Shown: positions 35,989-49,800 of the stretch, piece by piece
Numbering within the stretch: position 1 is the first letter of the stretch
How the letters are laid out: each line of letters begins with the position of its first letter
Source of the DNA: Lepidodermella squamata
Lineage: Eukaryota > Gastrotricha
Direction: 5' to 3'
Assembly: GCA_047495785.1 (NCBI GenBank)
Contig: JBLDXI010000029.1
Coordinates: 1,116,001-1,180,000 of the forward strand
DNA: 64,000 nt
The notes under the pieces: generated by a model
Databases searched by the model: none
What the model saw: the letters and a program-made list of their open reading frames with translations, nothing else
What the model was told of the DNA's origin: nothing
Translations under genes and position numbers: made by a program

Positions 35989-37937
35989 GGGTAAATCCAG
36001 TGTTGCTTTTACAAGCGTATTTACGAATCGAGCGCGCAGCGCACAAAAACACGCCGTTGTCGTCGAACAAAACGAGACAATCGGCGTGTTGTTGCTGCAG
36101 CACGTCGATCATACCCAGCAGTAGTAGTAGTAGTAGTTGGGTCGAAGCGGCGCAAACATGACCCTGCAAAGGTTACAAGCATGCCTAATCAACCTGTCAC
36201 AAAGCGTGCCGGGGGCCGGTGATAAGTGCGATAACAACGCCTGGCAGCTGCCTTAATAATCCGCTAAATTGCCTATAAAACCTCGACATGTGCCAAATAA
36301 ATAATACTGTCGAGAGAAAATGAGAAATTCTCCCACCGAACACACACATTAGAAAAAACGCTAATAAATTTTGAGGCTTTTACTCATGTCACGCTCTCAC
36401 ATCGCATGCTGTTCGTTCGAGTGTAAAACCAGCCAACCGCTCTACCAACACAACAAAAAAGATCAGCAGGCGAAAGGCAAGCCGCAGCTCGAGCAAACGA
36501 TAACGCGACGTGTCAAGGGCATTTTGATATAGTGTGTCGAGATAGAACAAAAAAAGCCACCTTAAAAAACACGAGCCAATCCTTGGCGAGGTGGTAGTAG
36601 TAGTAGATAGGGAATACGCCAGGGCAGTCGCGAGCTTTATCTCGCCGAGGAAAAACGAATAAAAATTCAAATAACGATCTAACGAGCTGCGATGCATTAT
36701 AGGGAGGAAATGATGAACTGACAGACTGTTGCAGCAGCGGCTGTCTACTTCATCATCAACATCGTTCATCATCGCCGTCGTTTATTATTATTATTATTAA
36801 CTGAGTGTGCAGATGCAAAGCCCGGCTCTAAATTAGCTCCTAATGGAGACTTTTCTTTCGCTCGCTAATAAGAGCGCGCGGGCGGGCGGGAGGTTAGTTG
36901 TTGGGGAGGCATGTGTTCGGTGGTAGTAGCAGCATAACATAACCGCAACATAGCCCGGGGAATAATCACGTTAATGTGACAAGTGTAAGCCGCGCGCGAT
37001 TCACCGGGTGTCTATTAGCGGCGGTCGGTTTGTTAGTTACAGAGAGAGAGAGCGGGCTAGGGAGAGAAACCCGACCGACCGACCAACTAATGACCGGGAC
37101 GCGCCTGGGAGTGGGAAACACATGAAAGTGCATACCACCGACACGCTGCACCAACCGCATTTGTCGGCATGCCTAATGTGCATCGGCGTCGGTTTTCCGG
37201 GGCCTTTAACACAGTCAACGCCATTACGCCTTCACGCAAGTATCACGTAATGTCGTCAAGCCCAGCCTAGGTTGATACAGATCTCATGTGCAGATGCGAT
37301 GAAAGTGATAGGTAGGCCGGAAGAACAAGTAGAAGTCAGTCTGCTTTCACTCTAATATTTGCTGCCGGCCGACATTGCATGATCAACGGCCATTTCGACC
37401 GAGGTCGGCTAAAAATAGCTGAAAATAGCGAGAACAACGCGCGGCTACGTGTAATAAAATCGCAAATGGCGCGTCGAAAAAGTGCAGCAGCTAAAATGAT
37501 TTGTTTAGCCTGCCTTCCGTTCGACAAATAAACCTTGCTCGAGAATTGGTCGTGTTATTTTAGCTGTTGATAATAGCGATGATGTTATTGATGCGAATTC
37601 GCATCATCAGCAATTATTATTTCTTATTGCGATTAGTAAAGGGCCAGGCTTGCTCTCAAGCTCACGGCAGGTGACTAGAAAAACACCCGGGGGCCCAGGG
37701 GCAGGCATAACCGAGGCCGGAACGCGGCGTGATGTTATTATCATAATGCGAGCAATAATATTATAACAATAACAGTTTTCTACGCTCACAGTTTATTAAT
37801 CTTATAGAAAAGGTAAAACTCGGCTCGCCGGGAGTCGAGAGAAGGGCGCGCCGGGGCACAGCGTTGTGCGAAGTAACAGGTGAAATAAATAATAATGCAG
37901 CGCGTAAATGGGCCCTATGCAATACATTGCGTTGCCT

Positions 37938-37956
37938 CTGCTGCTGCTGCTGCTGC
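37938..37956 (+). repeat. (CTG)6 microsatellite
   Basis: Perfect CTG run in non-coding sequence. Similar runs are at 39080-39096, 40581-40597 and 46491-46507. Confidence 0.9.
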
Positions 37957-38341
37957 TTTTCTATACTGAAATAAAGCCTATGCAGCGCTATCATCGCCAT
38001 TACAAAACAGATAATATTGATAGAGAATAGAGCGCGCAAATAGAATCATCAACGTCTGGAACAGCGCTGCACTGGGCCTTGCTGCCTCGCGCGTTCGTCT
38101 ACTATTACAAACCCTGGAGGATGGTATTATTATTGAGAAGCAGCAGCAGAAAATAAACCAATGCGCGTATTGCTAGAAGAAGTACCTAGCTGATTCTTTC
38201 ACTATAAAAGCCGAGTTTACTAAATGGGCCGCGGCTAAAGGCAGCAGACAAGAACGGGCGCGGATGCAGCCGCTATAACGAGCTGCTGTTTGATGCGTTT
38301 TTCTCCAGCAGCAGCAGCAGGCCTGGAATTCAGAACGGGCC

Positions 38342-38365
38342 TCATCATCATCATCATCATCATCA
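38342..38365 (+). repeat. (TCA)8 microsatellite
   Basis: Perfect triplet run. A reverse-type GAT run lies 150 bp away at 38514-38534. Confidence 0.9.
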
Positions 38366-41300
38366 ACGCAAAGGCCTCTAATGGTGTAGAAAAAATTTGG
38401 CCAGTAAAATAATAAGCGGGTCAAAGTTTTCCCGATTATTTTTACTGTCGCTGCTCGCGGGAAAATAAATAAAAGTAATGGGCCAGTATTAAAATTTTAC
38501 GATGTCGACGCTGCTGATGATGATGATGATGATGAGAAAACAAAATAACAATTTACGTCCATGCGTTGCTAGCTCTCACTCATTCTCCATTTGCCGACAG
38601 GTGTATTAGGCAGCTGCGAAAGGATTTGTGTGTAAATACGCGATATCTCAAGGTCAGCAGCGGCCAAGATTTTTGCGCTGATGCTACTTGGTCACGGGCG
38701 CGCCTGCGTGTTGTTGCACGGCCGTATGCTGAAGAGCGCCGCGGGGGCAGGTGCGACGGCCTCTCCAACGAACGCTCGTCGACCCTCGACGCAAACTTGA
38801 ACCTGAATCGCTAAGAATTCTAAGGGGCAAACGGGCGCAGTTATTTTGAGACAGCCATTTTCCGTGTCGCGCAATTTAAATAATTAAGGAGGCGTTTTCA
38901 AATTGAAAGTTCCTGACTCGTACAGTAATTTGAGAATCGCAAAAGCTAATAAAAAAATTACGCACACGCACTCTCATCAACCCGCGTAATTAATAAAACG
39001 ACGACCGTGTAATACGCCGGCACATGAATAAATGAACGCGCGGCACCTTTGACCTTTACGTAATGCAATAAAGCGAGACTGCTGCTGCTGCTGCTGATGT
39101 AAAAAAGATCACGCAAACAATATAAAAAGCAAGCGCTGCTGGGACACCTGGTCAGCAGGCCTTGTTGGACGGCGACGCGCGGCTGGTCGTCGTCTTCGCC
39201 GTCGTTGTGCGGTATTCAGTACTCGACGACAGCGGCATTAGGTAAAACATCAACGAACGTACGAAAGCTGCCTTCAATGGATAGCAGCGAGCAGCGAGCA
39301 AGCAAGCATGCACGTTCGCCGTGTTTCTTCGCCGCCTGTCGAGTGCTAATTTTCCCGGCTTGTTCAACGACAGCGACGACGACGGAACCGCTGAAACAAG
39401 CTTTTTATTGCTGTTGCTGCTGCAGAAAAGCTAACAAGCACAAACAAACCACCAGGCAGGCAGGCAACAAGCGCAAATAGGCCACACACGCGCGCGAATT
39501 ATTACTGCTTAGAAATAATAATAAAATGCTGTATAACAAGGGTTTACTGCGGCGACTACTTTACTGCAGCAGAAAGATATGATGTGTGACTTTGAGCAAA
39601 CAATGACAAAATTATTATTATTTATTCACACGAACAACGCCTTCGAACGTTTTACCTCAACGTCGACCTTCCACTGACCACAAACACCAAGCTTAGGGTT
39701 CGCTTCGAGTGCAACCGCATTCAGCTTTTTTTTAGTTTAAATTCAAACCTATTAAAAGAATAAAGTTTTTTCAGAAAATATCGAATGAAAAAATTAGGGA
39801 GATTCATTTAACCCGGAAATTCCGGCCGCGTTCTAGTTTTCGTGGGCAAGAAATTGATAAGAGCGATAATGCTAATAATAATAACAATAATAAGGAAGAA
39901 AATAATAAACAAGGTGCGGCTAAAATGTGAGTAAGTCCGTTGCAGGAGGGCGTCGAAGGTGAAGCACGCGCGCTAGCCTTAACGAAGTGCTTACTCACAG
40001 CATAGCTAAGCAGGCTGCAGCCCGTTCGCTGCAATCGAGAATGCCGAATTAGGCGCGTAATTATGCGCGTCGTCGAGCGATTCGCAAACATCAGTAGAAT
40101 TTTTACAACGCGCAACACGCACTTGCTGGCGGCTAATCGTTCAATACTAACAGGACGACACCTGAGAGCTTGGCTGTTCGATCACTCTTCATTACGCGCA
40201 CTCCCAAGAAGTAGTAGTAGTAGTCGTCGTCGCAAGAGTAGTATATAGGAAAGCAATAATTATTATTACGATCATTATTAAGGCGGGCGAAAAACAAAGC
40301 AGTTTTACACCGCGCCGAGATGTTGGAGATTGATAAGCGCCGTATACACAACAACAACAACAGCCGCAGCGCCGTATGTCGCCGTCGTCGTGTCGTCTAA
40401 TCAGTCATGCCGAGTGGCTGTTTGGCGCAGAAAAATTGGTGTACATGGGCCACGCGCCACATATGTCGCTGCTGGCATGTCGATATGACATGATTGCGAT
40501 GATGACACGACGACGACGACGATGGCGTAATGTGTAAAGTGAGAGCCATTTAAAGCCCGAAAAACGGCGAGCCAATCGAACGCTGCTGCTGCTGCTGGGT
40601 TCAACTTGCAATATAAATAAACACGCACATTGTGTGTTGAGCAAAGAAGAAGAAGAAGACATACGGCCTCTACTCGCTTTCCTCGGCTTAATAAATAGCA
40701 TTTATTACTATTGTTGTTATTATTACGACGGACGGCTGCAACAAGAAGGGCTTCGTCGAACAACGACGACGGCGAAGACGGCGATGGATGGGGCGACGGC
40801 GCGGCCACGACGGCGAAGGGCCGGCGGAAACGCGATTTTATTACTACCACGCGTAATAATAAAATCGATGTTGAGCCGGCACGAAAATTTGCTGCACTAC
40901 TACTTGCAAATTTTCGAGACGATCAACTCTTTTGCTATAACGCGAAACAATAGCGCAGTGTGTCAAGAGCAGCGCGGGTTCGAGCAGCCTGCGGAAGTGC
41001 ACTGAACGAACGAACTGCGGAGCGAGAAAGAGCAGAAGCAAGAAAATACTACTGCTGCTGCTACTGCTGCAATAGGAGTGTATAAATAACAAGAGGCGAA
41101 AAGTCAAAGCGCAAGGCAAAGATACACTTCCGGGCCGTCCATCAGTCAGTCACATCGTCTTCGTCGAATGCAAACATAACACGTACGGTGGTGGCTGGTT
41201 ATTTTTCCGCAGCCTTGTAATAGACAATAAACAATGCTATGAATACAGAGGCAGGTAGTTTGCGCCGTCCATTTACGCGCCCTTGACTGCGCGACTGTCA

Positions 41301-43795
41301 TGTTGTTCACGTGAAGCTATGTGTGACTCGGAAAAACTGAGACGTGACAAGACGGCGGCTGCAGCGGGAAGGCGTCCAACCGCTGCCGAAGTGTATTTGC
41401 ACGCCGAAATCCTGCGCGCGCGCGCGCGTACACACATCAACACACGGGAAACGAGAATACGATGACGCGGCTAAGACGCAACTCGAAAAAGAAAAAATCA
41501 ATCGGCTGCGTCTGCTCTGTGTTGTGCGTTGAGGTTTTGAGATTTCGCTTCCCGCAAATACAAGTAATAACGCGAAAATGCGAACTCGCGAGTGAGAGTG
41601 TGCGCGCGCGCGCATCTCTCGACAAGCCGAATTAAAAATGTTTACGCGCGTTTGACAAAACAAAAAGCCATCGCAATAAAAATGGGCTGTGTGCTATTGG
41701 CGAGACAACAAACAGTAGCCGCCGCCGCCAATGTCGTCGAGTTTATTACCTCTCACATCGACAACGACGACGATGAAAATTGGCAATAAAAATTGGCCCG
41801 AGGCCCAATAAGTGGCGCCGCCGCCACGCAAAATCGCCGGTTTAATGTCAGGCAGGCAGGTATTAAAATTCTGTGATACCTACCACAACCACCACTATCT
41901 ATCAAAATTTATTGTCATATTAGGACACAGGTGGAAAAACATAAAAAAGGTTGTTGCGCGTCGAAATTGTCGCAACGCACGCAAGGCCATAGCAGCTTCA
42001 CACTTTCCAACAACACGCACACACACATTTTGACAAGCAACAAATTTAACGAAATCGCAATAAATAATCGCGAGCATTAAGGCTGCAGCTTGTGCGCTGT
42101 GTTGAAATAACACAACCTGCGTAATATAATATACCTAAACGTATAGCATGCACACGGCGTTGGAGGGATATTCTCTACTACGACTACTAAATGTGTAGGC
42201 AGGGGTCATTTTGAAGCGAGAGAAGCGTGCGCGCACTTGAATTTATACAACTACATCCATCGTGTTCGTCATCCATCGTGAGCAGGCAAAAAAGACGGGC
42301 GTTTTTATTGCCTGCGAGGTGCAATCAATTTTTAGGTGAATAAAAAAGCAAATCAAAGCTATAGGAAGCGTGTTATTGCGGAAATGGCATGTTTCTAAGC
42401 CGGGATTAAGAAATCTAGGCTAAGTGAAGCGAAGGTAATGAAAATCACGCGCTTCACAATGGCAGGTGTGCAGGGATTACTTGCGTTGTGTGGGAACGTT
42501 CGTAACCGAGTTAGGCACAACTAATTATAGGCTCGAGCCCAGCTTCATCATCGCCGTCGAGCGCCCGCTGGGCTGGACACGACTTAATGAGCCGAGAGTG
42601 AAAACAGGGGTGATTTTGTCGTCATCGTCGTATCTATCGCCTGTCATCGCGATGCTGATGGGTTAACGGCTGCTACGCGCGGCGGGCACTAGGGCGGAAA
42701 TGAGGGTTGAGAGAGAGAACAAAGCCAGGCATCGTCGTCGCCCGAGTGGTAATGCCAGTACAGCGCGTCGTTGTCGCATAATAGCACCGAACACTCGAGC
42801 GGCCCAACCCTCGGCTCGAGTTGGAGAGCGAGCCGGCGAGAAGCGCGAGAGCGCGTCTTTTCTTCGCCGGCGTCCTGCAGTTTCTTCTTCTTCTTCTACA
42901 CTCTCGGCCGATCTACGTATACGCCGATCTACGCGCAGCCCGTCTTTCTATATTACTCCACTCACCCCCCTTATCAATGCGAATCGGCTCACAAGGCGTA
43001 AACATGATACGTGCTCTCTACAAACAAGCGAGCGCTGAGATGATGAAAAACGCGCTGATGCTGATGCGGAAATAACCTGTATTACGATGAACCAAGCGAA
43101 ACGTTTCGCGCGCTTCCACAGCCTTCCAGGCCGGTTTCCCAAAACGATGATGATGCTGAATATAAAAACTCGGACAATTGCGAAGCATTAGCATAAACAC
43201 AACGCACGAAAGTGTCTACGATTCGGGACGAAGAAAGCTGCTATCGATGATACCTAATTGCGCCAGCTCACATGTTGCCGATAATGCAGTTTACTAATAA
43301 TAAAATGCGGATAATAAATTCAGGCTCAATTCTCAACGGAATTCGGTCACGTCGCAATAAAAAAAACCACTCAGCCAGTTCGGAAAATTGTCACGAAATT
43401 AATAAAAATTAAGGCGGATTTTTTTTTCATTTCGATCCAGCTTGAAAACACGAGTTTCAAGCCAAGTCGAAGAAAATTAATTACGCATATCGCACTTGTC
43501 GATTATTTTTCTGTCAACCGCTATAGCAAAATGAGAAAATGACGAAAGAGAAAATGCGCACGCTGCAAAAACTCGGTCGAGGTCAACAGAGCGTCGATGA
43601 ACAAAGCGAGACATTGTAAAGAAAACTGCAACAGAGCCACGCGAAAAAGCAGATTGAGTTGGTTCCGACGAAGCTGCAGCAGCCACCGGGCTAATTCAAT
43701 TAAACAAACAAGTTTTCCCAAGCTTTGTCGGGGAGTGGATCGAGCCGAGCGCGTGTGCTTATTATTTATTCGCCGGCACACACACACACACGCAT

Positions 43796-43815
43796 GTAGT
43801 AGTAGTAGTAGTAGT
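43796..43815 (+). repeat. (GTA)n microsatellite after a short (AC)n run
   Basis: Perfect GTA run directly after ACACACACACACGCAT. Confidence 0.9.
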
Positions 43816-46800
43816 GCTATTACTACTAACAACGAAGAAACAACCTTCGCTGCAAATAAAGTATAGACGCAGCTTTTTAGGCCTCGAGCCGTGTTGCACG
43901 CCAACACGTTCAACATCGAAGAACGTGAGAGCGCTCTTCCGACCAGCCAGTCCGAAAATGGGACATTTTTAAGCAGGCAAACACGAGCGCAAGGAGATGT
44001 CGCGCCCATCGACCTCGTTGAAACAATAAAAAAAGCTCTTTCTTGCTCGCTCTTTTTACCGGTAGCAAATAGGCAAATAATAGAAGGCGTGGCGCGAGGC
44101 TTCCCGCTTTTAGAAAAAATAGACAGACCGGTAAAAAGCTGGGATGTTAGTGTGTGTGTATCTGCGTGTGGTTAATATACAGAAAAAGCTTGCACATTTC
44201 CGAAAATTCACGCTGCAAAGCTGACACCTTTTCATTACAAGGTCAAGTTTACGCGAAAAATGCAGCATTATCGTAATATGCTAGACACAAAGCGAGAGCA
44301 TGAAGGGACAACTGCTTGAACAAGCGCAAAATGCGGCAACGCAACTCAAAGTTTTCAACAACAGGCTATAATGCCGAGCGAGGGGCAATGCGACGAAATT
44401 AAGTCCGCTACGTCACGGCGCTTGAGAGATTTCGTTTTCATCACAATAATCATCATCGCTTTCCATCAACTTCTCCAGCCAGTAAGCAGCCTTAGACTTA
44501 CCTTGTGTAAGTACTAGCGTGGGCTGAGCTGCTGCTGCTTCTCGCGCGTTTTTTCAAGTGAGAAAATTGCCGCACGAGGCATAAAAAAATCAAACCCGCG
44601 CTCGTGACCGTCAAACTCGTTATAACGAAAAAAACCTAGCAATAAAAAATCACAACGTAAAAATAGGCAATTACTTTGGGGGGGAAAACAATCAAATCTC
44701 ACGTAAATTAAATAATATTACGGAAGATTTATTTGCTTTAATTCTTTGAAATTCTTAAAAAAAATCGAAAAAATTGTGCCGAACGAGTTGACACAGTATT
44801 TTTTTTACGGGAAAATAGGTAATCTCAATGTGAGCTCGCAGCCATCGAGGTTAAATCTCCTTCTATCCTATTAAATAGGAAAATTGCGAGGAAACATGAA
44901 AGGACGACACGCTGAGAGATGAAAGCGGATTATTCGAGTGCAAAAACAAATTAAAAACAAATTTTTCCATGTGTTTTTTGGATACTAACCGCACAAGTTG
45001 TGGCGAATGATTTATGAGCGAATGAACCCAACACTCATCGGCCTGTGCTGCGGTTGACTTTTAAGCGTCCGTGATAAGTAAATGTGAGTCTGCATTATTT
45101 AGGTATATTACGAACGGCGACGACAACGACGGCCAAGTCGTTGGACGATGCATAAATTACGCGATGCGAAAGAATGCGCTCGCGACGACTCTGGGGTGGA
45201 AGAAAGGCCAGCCAAATAAACGCGCTAGCTCTCTGCTGTGTGTAAGAGAGAGAGTTGCAGCGCAGCTAGTTGGCCGCAAAAGCGGGACGGGCTCGAGATA
45301 AGCAACAGCAGCAGCAGCGGAGCGGCGGCGGCTCTCCTCTGACATTACAGCAAACGTTTACCTATTACCTCCACCTGTCCGGTGTGCGCTGCGCGGTGAC
45401 GAATAAATGCGCGATTTATAGGGGGTAGGGAATTTTTACACCAGCTGGCTTTCGACGGCGACAACGACACGGGCAAATAACGATGATGGTGGTGGTGATG
45501 GAAAGCAAGCAGGCTTTAAATTATTATTACACCCAGGCATCTCCTTTACACCGGGGCTAGTGCCAATATTTGGCGCTAGTTACTAGTTACTTGCTAATCT
45601 TACTTGCGACGACGACGCTTGCGCAACGCCGCAACTTGCGCAACGCCCAGACGAGGAAGCACACGCCTGGCTCTGCAGCAGGCGCGGCAGACGGCCGTCT
45701 GGCGCTGGTGATTGGCGAGCGCACGAAGACGTCATAGGTTTCGCTCGCTCTCTATTCGAAACCGTCGGCGTGTTAATGAGAAATCATGATGATGAAATCG
45801 TATCGCAGGCGGCTGGTCGGCGACAAAAGCCGCTGGCCAAGTGGTCTGAAAAACACGCCGCTGGGCCGAACTTCCGCCGCCGCCGTCGACAGGTGGTCGA
45901 GTGAGCGAGCAAGGGACATAACATTACTTTTTCGGGAAGGAAGAGACGCCTTCCGAACCAGCACGCAGAATAGTAATGAGAGCGGGAGAGAGAAACAGGC
46001 AAAGAGAAAGACGAAGAAAATTCTTAGTCGTTCCTATTAATAGAAGCAGCATTTTTAATATTATCGGCCCTAGCTAAATCGACTAGCACGCGGCGGCGAC
46101 GGCGCGCATTAAGTCGCCCGAAGCGAGCGAAGAAGAAGAACACAACGACGACGAGTGGGGGTGTCAAAATTATACATGCGCAAAACGCAATTTGTCGTCG
46201 TTGTACTCTTCCAAAAATCGCGTTAACACGCAACGAGAAGACGAGACGCGAAGAAAATGAGTATTTAAATTATTATTGCATTTGTGCTGCGCCGCGTTAT
46301 AATTTTCACTCACTTTTAAGGCGGAGTTTTTCAGTTTTTTTTTTATCTTAGACTAACACTATTACTATTAGCGTTATTATTATTATTATAGGTCGATATT
46401 TGTAGCGCGTTTAGCCGTTCGCCGTTTGAACCCGAGTTCAAGCCGCGTGCCGGGCGTGATAGACCAGCGCTAGATTTGTTTTGTTTTATTGCTGCTGCTG
46501 CTGCTGCGGTTTTGGTTGTGATTTTGCTAGGCTGTATTATACTATTAGTAATAACGATGTAATAAGTAGGGCATTCGACTTATCTCCATCTGTTTTGAGC
46601 CGCTAATGCTCGGCCACGCATTATAACAGTTTGTGGCTATACCTTTTGATGGGTTCATAAATTCAGTTGCGTGAGCGCCGCGTCATTACTTCCAGAGTTC
46701 GATCGACGCCTGGAAGAACAAGAAGAAGAAGAACGAGGAGGAGAGGATGAAGAAAACAACGAGCGTATAGGTATAAAACACAGCTCTTTGAAGAAGACGC

Positions 46801-49800
46801 GGCCGTGATAATATAATATAGAGATATCGAGTAGAAAATCCACCTATCCGGGCGTAATTCGCTTGGGCCTAATGATGATTATTATTCCACGGCTTCTTCG
46901 TAAGCGGGACATTCGAGTGAGAGAGAGCGAGAGAGTGAGCGAGAGAGATAATAACGCTAGTAATGTTTTTTCTCTCATTTCTTCTCCGCGCTTTCATCGT
47001 AATGCAGCGATGAGGTGTCGCTATTACTAATTCCAGGCTAGCGTGGTTTTGTCTAGGCTTCTCACCTAGCGGTGCATAAATTTCCCAGCAAGCTATGATG
47101 GCTGATGATGAACGTTTGACGACGATGACAGGCGTGGAATGCACCGATTTGACCGATAAAAATGGCGGCGGAAATGATTTTTTTCTCTCACACAAAAATT
47201 AATAACATCAATTTTTTGTTCAAGGCGGCGCAGCACAGAATGAGGAAAAAAAATACTCAAGGTGAACTCGGATAAATTCAAAGCCAGGCCTTATTCAGCT
47301 TATTCGCGAAATCTATATTATTACGCCGCCGTGTTGTAATGCATTATGTTGACAGTCCCATCAGGCAACGATGAAGGCAAGGAAATACAGAACCAACTTG
47401 GGCATGCTGGCAAGAACAGCGCCATCATTATCGTCTTCCTGCGTTTATTCTTCTGCGATAATGCAGCCATCATCGTCATCGTCATCGTCGTCATTATATG
47501 TTTTCGCCGTCGTTCGCTTGCTGCTGCATATTTGCCTGATTCTACTGCTGCTGCTCGTGCGAACGCCGTAATTGGATGGAAATATCGACCGAAAGCGAAT
47601 GCGCGCGCGATACTCGTATTATTTTTATTATTTTAACAGCGCAGCAGCAGCAGAAGCGTACAGCAGAGAGGCAAACTTTGCAGCTGCCGTTTTGTAAAAG
47701 CCTGCCTGCCTCTCATCATATCGACGGCGGCGACGACGACGACAACGGGCCGAGCGAGCGAAAATATCGGCGCCATTACGATATTAGCAGTACGCGTTGG
47801 CAAAATCGCTCGGTGATTATGACGCTGTCGGCCGGGCCAATAACAAGTGCTTTGAACAAGGGAGAATTTTCACTGCAGCAGCTCGTGATCTTCCTTCCTG
47901 TTCTCTCTCTCTCTCTCTCAATGCACCCTCCGTCGCTATTTTTATCCCGCAAACCCACTGCTAACTAACAACGATATAACGCTATTAGGGCGTAATTGTA
48001 CGTCGATGAAACAAAGGCCATGAACAGACGCACATAAAATTGGCCTATGTCGCGCCGCAATCTGTCGCGACAACTCGACGTAAATAAGTAATAAAGCAGC
48101 ATCATCGTCGTGACCCAAGAGACGCATCGACGATGATGAAGCTCTCTGCTCGTCGGCAATAACCACCACCACCACAAGTACGGCGCAATGAAAGACAAAA
48201 AAATGAGAGCGGACAAAGAGGTGCGAATTTTTTAAGGGGGAGTTTTTTCAATGAAAGGCGAGTTTCGAATTAAGTAACACACGTGACGCGTGAATTGAGA
48301 GCAGCTGTCGGCGGTGCACTGGCGATCGTGCGTTGTGAAAAGAAGGCATTGGGCAGCTAAAAAGACTGCTAATTACGACGGACGGCCCGGAGGTTAGGTT
48401 TTTATGATGCGCAATACCAGCCCTACGGCCAATCAACTTCGCATAATGCAATAAGCGCGCACAGCGGCTCGCTTGATCCATTCGTACATTAAGGTGGTTG
48501 CGCCTTAGATAAGCAGAAAATAATAACAACGAACACGACACTGGCATAGCAGCTAGAGATAACTGCCAACAAAGTCAGGCGTAGTAGTAGTAGTAGATAT
48601 ATTACCCAGCAACCTACCTGGCGTAATAACAATAATAATGATGATGAAATTACTATTATTTGTGGCGGCGGCTTTTTCACCACGCCCGCCTTATTTGGTC
48701 TATATCTACCTAACTACCTACCTACCTCGAGCTAGTCAAGGTTTTGCGTAACAATTGAAACAACGCAACGTTCTGCTCCACCGCCAATGGCAATGCAACA
48801 AACACAACATAGAGCTGTCTTTCATCACGGGAGGATGAGGAAGATGCGATTTGCGTTTGTTGAAATGAAAATCCGCGCACTCGAGTAAAAATGAAATAAA
48901 ATAAAAAAATGAGAGGCAGAAAAAACGCAATCGCGTGCGCAATGAAAATTGAATTCTCGTCGTCATCTCTCGTCGTTATTTTTTTGTATGTATGCGCGCG
49001 ACGAGTAATTACTGTTTACAGCAATGCGATTTTCTGCGATTTAGCAATTCGCAGCTGTTCGAGTGAGATTGAGTCCACTCACGCTGATGTTGAGAAGAGG
49101 AAAAGCGGCGATGAAAGGATTCAATTCGCTTGGGTTAACAAAAATAGTTCAACTAATACACCGCGTAAAAAAATGTCCGGTATTCAGGCGCGTGATTTCC
49201 ATGGTGGCAGGCAAAAAGAAAATTAAAATAATTATTAAACACGCAATTCAAATTTAGAAAAAAATAGTTTTAAGGTGGAATTTTTCTAAAAAGTGAAATA
49301 GGATCTGCTGGGCATCTTGTCAGCAAACCCTGCTATACTGTTTGTTTAGACGATAAAAACAGGACAAGCTAATTTTCAGGCACTGTTATTTAAGGCGAAC
49401 TACGCCGACGATGACTACTTATTCAAGATGAAGATTACTTGAAAAGCCCGCCGGTCGAGATTTCCAGCCACTCTTCACGCCGTGTGTTTATTTGCCAGCG
49501 GCGGCATATTAAGGCGGAAAAACACACTGTGCGCTAGATGCAGACAAGCCGGTCCCAATGTATCTATTTCTATCTATCTATGATGATGGCAGAGACTTGA
49601 TACAGCGCTAAGTGTCGCTTGCGATTAAAAAGCTCGGCTAGCTGCTCGCTTGCGTGTGTTATTTGTCGGGCAAAGTCGGCTGTAGGTCACTCCTATATTG
49701 CAGTGTTTGCGCTCGACGTGACATTTATAAGGCCTTGTTTGCCGACGATGACGTCGCAGCAATGTAAATGGCAATACTTTCCATCCATCCAGCCATCCAT

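Noticed and set aside
40401-41005. Overlapping open frames on both strands in the SoxC desert
   Set aside because: Composition is driven by triplet repeats; no family similarity or consistent splice sites. The same applies to frames at 35.3-36.2, 37.7-38.4, 43.5-44.2 and 47.3-48.2 kb.
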